Below, piece after piece: positions 1-7,122 of a stretch of DNA of 33,490 bases (positions within the stretch are counted from its first letter, which is position 1; every line of letters begins with the position of its first letter). The DNA is taken from contig CAMCZF010000005.1 in assembly GCA_945885775.1 (NCBI GenBank), positions 1-33,490 of the forward strand. Direction: 5' to 3'. Origin of the DNA: Rhodoferax sp. OV413 (GTDB lineage Bacteria > Pseudomonadota > Gammaproteobacteria > Burkholderiales > Burkholderiaceae_C). A model generated the notes under the pieces. The model saw only the letters and a program-made list of their open reading frames with translations. It was not told the origin of the DNA and did no database searches. The position numbers and the translations under genes were made by a program.

Positions 1-1
1 C

Positions 2-712
2 GCGCCTGCCACCACGGCCACCACGGGCCGAGCCAAATGGCAGGCACTGGGTTCGGTTTGGCCGATTGCCTTCATCTGTGTGGTGGTGTTCGGCGGTATT
101 TACGGCGGCCTTTTTTCGCCGACTGAAGGGGCTGCGGTGGGCGCCGCGCTCACCCTGCTGGTCGGCCTGCTCAAGCGTGAACTGTCGCCGCAGGGCATGC
201 GCTCAGCCTTATTGGGTACGGCTGAAACCCCCGCCATGGTGTTCATGATTTTTCTCGGCGCCGACCTGATGAACGCCACGCTGGCCCTGACCGAAATGCC
301 CAAGCTGGTGGCCCAGTGGGTCACCCACCTGCCGATCCCGGGGATTGCTGTGGTGCTGGCGGTCTTGCTGCTGTATGTGCTGCTGGGTTGCGTGATGGAC
401 GAACTGTCCATGCTGCTGCTGACCATCCCGGTGATCTTTCCGGCCATCATGGCGCTGGACCTGTGGGGCCTGAAGTACGAGGCCAAGGCGCTTTGGTTCG
501 GTATTCTGGTGCTGATGACGGTGGGTATCGGCATGATCGCGCCACCGATCGGTCTCAATGTCTACGTGGTCAACAGCATGGCCAAGGACGTGCCCATGGC
601 CGAGACTTACAAGGGTGTCATGCCCTTTCTCGTGTGGGACGCCCTGCGGCTGCTGGCGCTACTTTGCTTTCCGGTGCTGGCCCTGGGCCTGGTCAAACTG
701 CTGTTTCCCTAA
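2..712 (+). CDS. TRAP transporter large permease subunit (DctM-like), C-terminal part; 5' end outside window
   Basis: Frame is open from base 2 (APATTATTGRAKWQALGSVWPIAFICVVVFGGIYGGLFSPTEGAAVG...); the GGIYGGxFSPTEGAAVG motif and the IAPPIGLNVYVV motif are typical of DctM/TRAP-T large permeases. Confidence 0.9.
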   Translation, partial: APATTATTGRAKWQALGSVWPIAFICVVVFGGIYGGLFSPTEGAAVGAALTLLVGLLKRELSPQGMRSALLGTAETPAMVFMIFLGADLMNATLALTEMPKLVAQWVTHLPIPGIAVVLAVLLLYVLLGCVMDELSMLLLTIPVIFPAIMALDLWGLKYEAKALWFGILVLMTVGIGMIAPPIGLNVYVVNSMAKDVPMAETYKGVMPFLVWDALRLLALLCFPVLALGLVKLLFP

Positions 713-2468
713 CGCCCACGCGCACCAGACGCACCAGACGCCCCGGTCGGGCGGAGGTGACAACGCCCTCACGGGCCACGGCCTGCCCGGCGACCCAGGT
801 GCCCACATAGCCCTGGGCGGTTTGTAAAAAGCGTTTGCCGCCAGCCGGCAGGTCGCGCACCAGCTGCGGAAGATTCAGCCGCAGTCGGGCCGGGTCAATC
901 ACGTTCAGGTCGGCGCGCAGGCCCGGTGCCAGCCGGCCACGGTCTTGCAGGCCCAGGTACTGGGCGTTGCGTGCGCTCATCATTTCCACCGCTTGCGCCA
1001 GCGGCAACCGGTCATGGGTGCGGCCCAGCACCCAATGGCTGAGCATGAAAGTGGAGAAGCTGGCGTCGCAGATGGTGCCCACATGGGCGCCGGCGTCGCC
1101 CAGGCCGAACAGGGCGCGCGGGTGCATCAGCATCCGGCGCACCGTGTCCAGCGAGCCCTGGTTGTAATTGAAGATCGGGAAGTACACCAGGCCACCACCG
1201 TCGCCCGCGCTGAAATGGTCGTACAGGGCCTCCATCGCGCTGCAACCGCGCTTTTTGGCCAGCACTAGAAAGCTTTGCATCACATCGGGCTCGTAGTTCA
1301 GGCGGTCATCCAGCGGGAACATGCGCCCGGCAATCTGCTCGATGCGCGCCAGCAGCAGGTCCACCAGCGGCGGAATCGGCGTGCCGTCGCCCGCCAAGCG
1401 ATCAGATTTTTCTCCAAGAATTTGGGCTTTTCGTGCTGCAACCCGCATGGCTGCTGCCCGCTCTGCTATCGGAATTGAAGCAATCTCCTTGTAACCGGGG
1501 AAGCCCATAAAGGGGTGAAAGCTGGCCTCCAGGCCGATGATGACGCCGATGCCGCGCGCCGCAGCTTGCAGGTACAGCGGTAGCCCCTGGGCCACAGCGG
1601 CTTCAACCCGCGCCTGTATGGCCAGGTACTGATCGCCGCCCGGGTCGCGCTGAAGCCAGGTCATGGACAGGGGCCGGCCGCTGGCGCGGGCCAGTTGTTC
1701 TACCAATTCAAATTCGGCATCAAAGCCCCCGGGGCCTTGCATGAGGTCAAAGTCGCTCACCACCTGCACCACGCCATGCTGGCGGCCTTCAAAGGCCTGG
1801 GCCAGGCCGCAGAGCTCGGCCGCGTTGGCAATCGAGGCCGGCGTGTCGTGCCCCTCTGCGGTGCGGTGGTTGTCCGAGCGGCCGGTGGAAAAGCCGGCAG
1901 CGCCTGCGTCCAACGCCGCTTTTAGCAGCTCGCGCATGGCGGCAATGTCGTCTGCGGTGGCGGCCTCCCGCGCCTCGGCCCGCGCGCCCATCACGCGCAT
2001 GCGCAGCGGATCGTGCGGCACCATGGCCAGGTAATCCAGGCTGTGCGGCATGGCGTCGAGCGCGTGCATGTACTCGCCAAAGCTGTCCCAGGCAAAGCGT
2101 ACGCCCTCTTTCAGGGCCGCGCCGGGGATGTCTTCCACCCCCTCCATCAGCTTGATCAGCCGGTCTTCACTGCCCGGGCGCAGCGGTGCAAACCCAACGC
2201 CGCAGTTACCCATCACCACCGTGGTCACGCCGTGGTGGATGCTGGGGCTGAAGGTGGCATCCCAGGTGGCCTGCCCGTCGTAATGGGTGTGAATGTCAAC
2301 AAAGCCCGGCGTGACCCAGGCACCGCTGGCGTCCACCGTCTCGCGTGCCGCCTGCGTGATGCTGCCGATCTCGACGATACGACCGTCTTGCACGCCCAGG
2401 TCAGCGCAGTAGGGCGCCGCGCCGCTGCCGTCCACCAGGGTGCCGCCCCGGATCAACAGGTCAAGCAT
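693..2468 (-). CDS. N-acyl-D-amino-acid deacylase / D-aminoacylase-family amidohydrolase
   Basis: MLDLLIRGGTLVDGSGAAPYCADLGVQDGRIVEIG start, metal-binding DIHTHYDGQATWD, GNCGVGFAPLRPG and DAGAHVGTICD motifs. The called ORF starts at 2564 but the family-like N-terminus begins at 2468. Confidence 0.9.
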   Translation of the reverse strand: MLDLLIRGGTLVDGSGAAPYCADLGVQDGRIVEIGSITQAARETVDASGAWVTPGFVDIHTHYDGQATWDATFSPSIHHGVTTVVMGNCGVGFAPLRPGSEDRLIKLMEGVEDIPGAALKEGVRFAWDSFGEYMHALDAMPHSLDYLAMVPHDPLRMRVMGARAEAREAATADDIAAMRELLKAALDAGAAGFSTGRSDNHRTAEGHDTPASIANAAELCGLAQAFEGRQHGVVQVVSDFDLMQGPGGFDAEFELVEQLARASGRPLSMTWLQRDPGGDQYLAIQARVEAAVAQGLPLYLQAAARGIGVIIGLEASFHPFMGFPGYKEIASIPIAERAAAMRVAARKAQILGEKSDRLAGDGTPIPPLVDLLLARIEQIAGRMFPLDDRLNYEPDVMQSFLVLAKKRGCSAMEALYDHFSAGDGGGLVYFPIFNYNQGSLDTVRRMLMHPRALFGLGDAGAHVGTICDASFSTFMLSHWVLGRTHDRLPLAQAVEMMSARNAQYLGLQDRGRLAPGLRADLNVIDPARLRLNLPQLVRDLPAGGKRFLQTAQGYVGTWVAGQAVAREGVVTSARPGRLVRLVRVGVRETAV

Positions 2469-3351
2469 GTTGTGCTCCTTGTTCAAGCAGGCGGTCGCTC
2501 CGGCGCCAAAACAGGGCCAGCCCCATGCCGCTGACGATGTGCCAGATGCCCCACAGGCTGGCAATCACCACCATGCCCAGGTCCGAATTGAATTGCACCG
2601 CGATGATGCCCAGCGCCAGCCCGGCGTTCTGCATGCCGCCCTCGATCATCACTGCGCGGCGGTCGGCCAAGCTCAGGCCCATGGCCCGGCTGGCCGCCCA
2701 GCCCAGCAGCAGCCCGCTGGCGTTGTGCGCAATGACCAGCGCCAGTGTGGGCAGCAGGCCCAGTGTCAGTAACTGGCGCTCCTTGATCAGCCCCAGCACA
2801 ATGAAGGCCAGCAAAGCCAGCAGTGAAAAGTGTCCCAGTGGCTTGCGGATACGCGCTGTGAGCGCCGGCTGGCTGTGGCCTAGGGCCAGGCCCGCCGCCA
2901 TGGGCAGCGCCAGCAGCAAAAACAGGCTGACCCAGATGCCGGAGGGATCGATCGCCAGCACCTTGAGCCAGCCCGCGGTGGCCGGATTGTTGGCCACCAT
3001 CCAGCTGAAGTTGAAAGGCGTGGCCACCAGGGCAATCAGGCTAGCCACGGCCGAGACGCTGACCGATAGCGCCGTGTTACCCCGCCCAAAGTGCGTCACC
3101 ACATTACTCAAACTGCCCCCGGGGCAGGCCGCCACCAGGATCATGGCCACCTCGATGTTGGGCGGCAGGTCCAGCGCCAGGGTGGCCAGCCAGGTGCCGA
3201 CCGGCAGCAAAATGAACTGCGGGATCAGCCCGACGAGCACGGCTTTGGGCGCCTGCGCCACCCGCCGAAAATCATCTGGCTTGAGCTCCAGGGCCACGGC
3301 AAACACCATGGTGGCCAGCACCAGGCTCAGGATCAGCTGTTGTGGGGTCAT
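2461..3351 (-). CDS. Bile acid:sodium symporter (BASS) family transporter
   Basis: Multi-TM protein MTPQQLILSLVLATMVFAVALELKPDDFRRV... with ACPGGSLSNVVTHFGRGNTALSVSVSAV and EGGMQNAGLALGI motifs typical of BASS proteins; start chosen at 3351 rather than ORF start 3495. Confidence 0.88.
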   Translation of the reverse strand: MTPQQLILSLVLATMVFAVALELKPDDFRRVAQAPKAVLVGLIPQFILLPVGTWLATLALDLPPNIEVAMILVAACPGGSLSNVVTHFGRGNTALSVSVSAVASLIALVATPFNFSWMVANNPATAGWLKVLAIDPSGIWVSLFLLLALPMAAGLALGHSQPALTARIRKPLGHFSLLALLAFIVLGLIKERQLLTLGLLPTLALVIAHNASGLLLGWAASRAMGLSLADRRAVMIEGGMQNAGLALGIIAVQFNSDLGMVVIASLWGIWHIVSGMGLALFWRRSDRLLEQGAQHA

Positions 3352-3441
3352 GGGGGCCTTGGGCGTGATTGGCGAGAAGGGTGAACGGCAGTATCGCACT
3401 GGCTTATTCCTTCCAATTGAGGCGGCCGCGACAATACCCCC

Positions 3442-4644
3442 ATGAAAACCATTCGCCTGCGCCCTGGCAAAGAGCGCTCCCTGCTGCGCCGCCACCCTTG
3501 GATTTTTGAGTCGGCCATCGCCCGTGGCAGCGCGGACGCCGGCGAGACGGTTAGGGTGGAGTCGGATGCGGGGGAGTTTTTGGCCTGGGCGGCGTTCAGC
3601 CCGGCCTCCAAAATTCGCGCCCGGGTCTGGAGTTTTGACCAGGCGCAGCGCATTGATGCTTCTTTTTTCATAGCAACAGTATCAGCATCCATAAGGGCTA
3701 GAGCCCGATTTAATATAAATAGTGACGCCTTTCGACTGGTCCACGGTGAGTCAGACGGGCTGCCTGGCCTGATCGTGGACCGCTATGGCGACACCTTGGT
3801 GGCGCAGTTTCTCTCCAGTGGCGCCGAACGCTGGAAAGCAGTGCTGGTCGACGCCTTGCTGGCAGAGACCGGGCTCACCCGGCTGTACGAGCGCTCAGAT
3901 GCCAGCAGCCGAGCCCTAGAGGGCTTGGCCGAAGTGACCGGCTGGTTGCGCGGCGCCGGTCCGGTGGGCGCCCCACAGCCGCCGGTCGAGCTGATGTTGC
4001 GCGAGCATGACTGGCGCTTGGCGCTCAACATCGCCACGGGTCACAAGACCGGCTTTTACCTGGACCAGCGCGACAGCCGGCGCAAGTTTGCCGACGATAC
4101 CCGCCGACTTGGCTTTGAGCGCGTGCTCAATTGTTTTTGCTACACCGGCGGTTTCACGGTGGCGGCCCTGACCGGCGGCGCTGGCCATGTGACTTCGATC
4201 GATTCTTCAGGGCCTGCGCTGGCTCAGGCCGCGGCCAATGTCGCCCTAAATGGTTTTGATGCCCAGCGCGCCAGTTTTATGGATGCGGACGTTAATGCGT
4301 CCTTGCGTCAGTTCGACCGCGAGGGCCAACGATTTGACGCCATCGTGCTGGATCCGCCCAAGTTCGCCCCGACGGTGGCCCACGCCGACCGCGCAGCCCG
4401 GGCCTACAAGGACATCAACCGGCTGGCCTTCAAGCTGCTGGCGCCTGACGGCGTGCTGTTCACCTATTCCTGCTCGGGCGGCATCAGCGCCGACCTGTTT
4501 CACAAGATCGTGGCGTCGGCCGGCAGCGACGCTGGCGTTGACGGCTTTATCACCGAACGTCTGGGTGGCGCTCCGGATCACCCCATGACTCTGAACTTTC
4601 CAGAGGGGGAGTACTTGAAGGGCCTGGTCGTGATGCGCCGCTGA
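3442..4644 (+). CDS. rlmI: Class I SAM-dependent rRNA methyltransferase (RlmI-like, 23S rRNA m5C1962)
   Basis: N-terminal PUA-like MKTIRLRPGKERSLLRRHPWIFESAIARG; RLVHGESDGLPGLIVDRYG; GHKTGFYLDQRDSR; NCFCYTGGFTVAA; VLDPPKFAP. Confidence 0.9.
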   Translation: MKTIRLRPGKERSLLRRHPWIFESAIARGSADAGETVRVESDAGEFLAWAAFSPASKIRARVWSFDQAQRIDASFFIATVSASIRARARFNINSDAFRLVHGESDGLPGLIVDRYGDTLVAQFLSSGAERWKAVLVDALLAETGLTRLYERSDASSRALEGLAEVTGWLRGAGPVGAPQPPVELMLREHDWRLALNIATGHKTGFYLDQRDSRRKFADDTRRLGFERVLNCFCYTGGFTVAALTGGAGHVTSIDSSGPALAQAAANVALNGFDAQRASFMDADVNASLRQFDREGQRFDAIVLDPPKFAPTVAHADRAARAYKDINRLAFKLLAPDGVLFTYSCSGGISADLFHKIVASAGSDAGVDGFITERLGGAPDHPMTLNFPEGEYLKGLVVMRR

Positions 4645-4693
4645 GCACCCTCAAATTCCCCGCTAAACTCAAAGCCTCTGATCAGCGCTTACC

Positions 4694-4814
4694 CGTCATT
4701 ACTGCCCTTTTTCGTCATTCCCGCCCTTTCTCGTCATTCCCGCGTAGGCGGGAATCCAGGAGCTCGTAGATTCCCGCCCTCCCTCGTCATTCCCGCGTAG
4801 GCGGGAATCCAGGA
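4694..4814. repeat. Palindromic CGTCATTCCCGCG...CGCGGGAATCC repeat array (REP/MITE-like)
   Basis: Identical 30-bp copies CGTCATTCCCGCGTAGGCGGGAATCCAGGA at 4732-4761 and 4785-4814; additional partial CGTCATT units at 4694 and 4713. Confidence 0.9.
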
Positions 4815-4838
4815 CTTCTTAGCCCACCCAGGATCGCC

Positions 4839-5939
4839 ATGTCACTCATTCCCGCCACCATACTCACCGGTTTCCTCGGCTCAGGCAAAACCACGCTGCT
4901 CAAGCGCGTGCTGTCTGAGGCTCATGGACAGAAAATCGCGGTGATCGAGAACGAATTTGGCGAGGAAAATATCGACAGTGACATCCTGGTGTCCGACACC
5001 CAGGAGCAGATCATCCAGATGAGCAATGGCTGCATCTGCTGCACCATCCGTGAAGACCTGCGTGGCGCGCTGCGCGATCTGGCCGAGAAAAAGCGTACGG
5101 GCGAGCTGGTGTTTGACCGGGTGGTGATTGAGACCACTGGCTTGGCCGACCCTGGCCCGGTGGCGCAGACCTTCTTCATGGACGACGAAATCGCTGAAAG
5201 CTACCTGTTGGACTCGATTTTGACGCTGGTCGACGCCAAGCACGCCGCTACGCAGCTCAACGACCGTCAGGAAGCCCGTCGGCAGGTGGGTTTTGCCGAC
5301 CAGATCTTCATCAGCAAGACCGATCTGGTGGCGCCAGCCGAGGTGGACGCGCTGATGCACCGGCTCAAGCACATGAACCCAAGGGCCCCGCAAAAAGCCG
5401 TGCATTTTGGCGAAGTCAGCCTGGCCGAGGTGTTTGACCTGCGCGGCTTCAACCTCAACGCCAAACTGGACATTGACCCTGATTTTCTGAAGGACGAGGC
5501 GCATGGTCATGACCACGCCCACGATCACGCTCATGGTCATGGCCACCAAGGCCACGATGACCATGTCCACGGCGAGCACTGCGACCATCCCTCGCACCAA
5601 GATGAGCCTGCTGGCCACGGTCACCACCACCACCATGACGATGATGTCAAGAGTTTTGTCTTCAAGTCAGACAAGCCGTTCGACCCAGCCCGACTCGAAG
5701 ACTTTTTGGGTGCCGTGGTGAATATTTATGGCCCGCGCATGTTGCGTTACAAAGGTGTGCTGCACATGAAAGGCACTGATCGCAAGGTGATTTTTCAGGG
5801 CGTGCACCAGCTCATGGGCAGTGATCTGGGTCCAGCCTGGGGCGCCGACGAGGCTCGCGGCAGCAAAATGGTGTTCATTGGCATCGACTTACCACGCGAG
5901 ATCTTCTTGCAGGGCCTAACGCAGTGTCTGGTCGTTTGA
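4839..5939 (+). CDS. COG0523 / CobW-like G3E-family GTPase, putative metal (zinc) chaperone
   Basis: Walker A GFLGSGKTTLLKR, NGCICCTIREDL (CxCC motif), SKTDL GTPase motif, long His-rich linker HGHDHAHDHAHGHGHQGHDDHVHGEHCDHPSH, CobW C-terminal domain. Confidence 0.93.
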   Translation: MSLIPATILTGFLGSGKTTLLKRVLSEAHGQKIAVIENEFGEENIDSDILVSDTQEQIIQMSNGCICCTIREDLRGALRDLAEKKRTGELVFDRVVIETTGLADPGPVAQTFFMDDEIAESYLLDSILTLVDAKHAATQLNDRQEARRQVGFADQIFISKTDLVAPAEVDALMHRLKHMNPRAPQKAVHFGEVSLAEVFDLRGFNLNAKLDIDPDFLKDEAHGHDHAHDHAHGHGHQGHDDHVHGEHCDHPSHQDEPAGHGHHHHHDDDVKSFVFKSDKPFDPARLEDFLGAVVNIYGPRMLRYKGVLHMKGTDRKVIFQGVHQLMGSDLGPAWGADEARGSKMVFIGIDLPREIFLQGLTQCLVV

Positions 5940-6164
5940 GTGGTCTTCAGGCCCGACGTGCAGGGCTAGGTCCGCTTCTATTTCTCAATTGACGGTATTT
6001 GCTCTGCCGAAACCTGTACACTCGCGCGCCGAAGAAGATCACAAAAAGCAGCCTGACAAAGGCGGTGTTGACGATTTGAAGGCCAGGGGCGTCGAGCGGG
6101 GAGTAGCAGGCATCGAGCCACCAGCGAATTGCATTTGCAGGCGCATTCTGCGAGGAGATAAGAC

Positions 6165-7085
6165 GTGAAAGCTGAGTCCGGAAAAGCCAAGGCAGCGTCC
6201 GCCACGCCTGCCCAGCCCGCCAAGGGCAAGCCCGCTGCCAAGGCGGCCGTGAAGGTCGCTCCGGCGGCTGTAAAGCCCGTCAAAAAGGACCCGGCGCCGG
6301 CCAAGACGTCTGTCAAGCCTGCGCCGAGTAAACCCGTGCCGGTCAAGGCTGCCGTCTCGGCCAAGTCTGTTCAAGCGCCAGTGAAAGCCCAAACCAAGGA
6401 ATCCGTGAAAGTTACATCAGACAAAGTGGCTGCCGTCCAGGCGCCAGTGCCAGTTTCAATCCCTTCGCCGATGGCGGCGGTGCCTCCCCGCGCGGGACGA
6501 CCGTCATCGCGCCTGGCGCAGCTGACCGTGCCTTCTATGGCGCAGTCGGTGGCGTCGACTGCCGCCAAAGCCAGTTACACCCAGACCATACCGGCGCCGC
6601 TGATCGTGCCACCGCTTGCCTCTGCCATCAAAAAAGACCCGAAGCTCGCCAACAACTGGAAAACCAAACCGCTGGCCCAACTGACAGACGCTGACCTGAT
6701 GGCCATGCCCGACGAGGCCTACATGAACGCCGTGCAGTTGGCCTATTTCCGAAGCAAACTGGTCAGTCTCAAGCTGGAAATCCAGAGCAATGCGGTCGAC
6801 ACCACGGAGCATCTGCGCGAAGACACCGTCGTCGTGCCCGACCCGGCCGACCGCGCCACCATTGAAGAAGAGCATGCCTTAGAGCTCCGCACCCGTGACC
6901 GTGAACGCAAACTGCTGAAGAAAATTGAGCAGTCCATCATGCGCATCGACGCCGGTGACTACGGCTACTGTGACGAAACCGGTGAATCGATCGGTGTTGG
7001 CCGCCTGCTGGCACGCCCCACGGCGACCCTGTCGCTAGAGGCGCAGCAGCGTCGTGAGCTCAAACAAAAAATGTTTGGCGACTGA
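6165..7085 (+). CDS. dksA: DksA/TraR-family RNA polymerase-binding regulator with long A/K/P-rich N-terminal extension
   Basis: GTG start with GAGGAG upstream (6152-6157); C-terminal DAGDYGYCDETGESIGVGRLLARPTATLSLEAQQRRELKQKMFGD is a DksA signature; coiled-coil region YFRSKLVSLKLEIQSNAVDTTEHLRED. Confidence 0.92.
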   Translation: MKAESGKAKAASATPAQPAKGKPAAKAAVKVAPAAVKPVKKDPAPAKTSVKPAPSKPVPVKAAVSAKSVQAPVKAQTKESVKVTSDKVAAVQAPVPVSIPSPMAAVPPRAGRPSSRLAQLTVPSMAQSVASTAAKASYTQTIPAPLIVPPLASAIKKDPKLANNWKTKPLAQLTDADLMAMPDEAYMNAVQLAYFRSKLVSLKLEIQSNAVDTTEHLREDTVVVPDPADRATIEEEHALELRTRDRERKLLKKIEQSIMRIDAGDYGYCDETGESIGVGRLLARPTATLSLEAQQRRELKQKMFGD

Positions 7086-7122
7086 CCCGGCGCGGGCGTC
7101 CTGAGCACTCACGGCAGCGTGC

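Noticed and set aside
2525-3445. 306-aa plus-strand ORF opposite the BASS transporter
   Set aside because: Ser/Ala/Arg-rich shadow ORF with no domain signature; the minus-strand gene is a clear family member.
4694-4814. Considered as a CRISPR array
   Set aside because: Units are palindromic, spacing is 19 then 53 bp with no distinct unique spacers of constant length, and no cas genes are nearby; REP/MITE-like is a better fit.
4881-5636. 251-aa antisense ORF opposite the COG0523 gene
   Set aside because: Val/Met-rich run is simply the complement of the His/Asp-rich codons; no independent evidence of coding.
5985-6020. TTGACG...TGTACA as a sigma70 promoter for dksA
   Set aside because: Spacing between the hexamers is about 20 bp, outside the usual 16-18, and no better -10 was identified; not supported enough to list.
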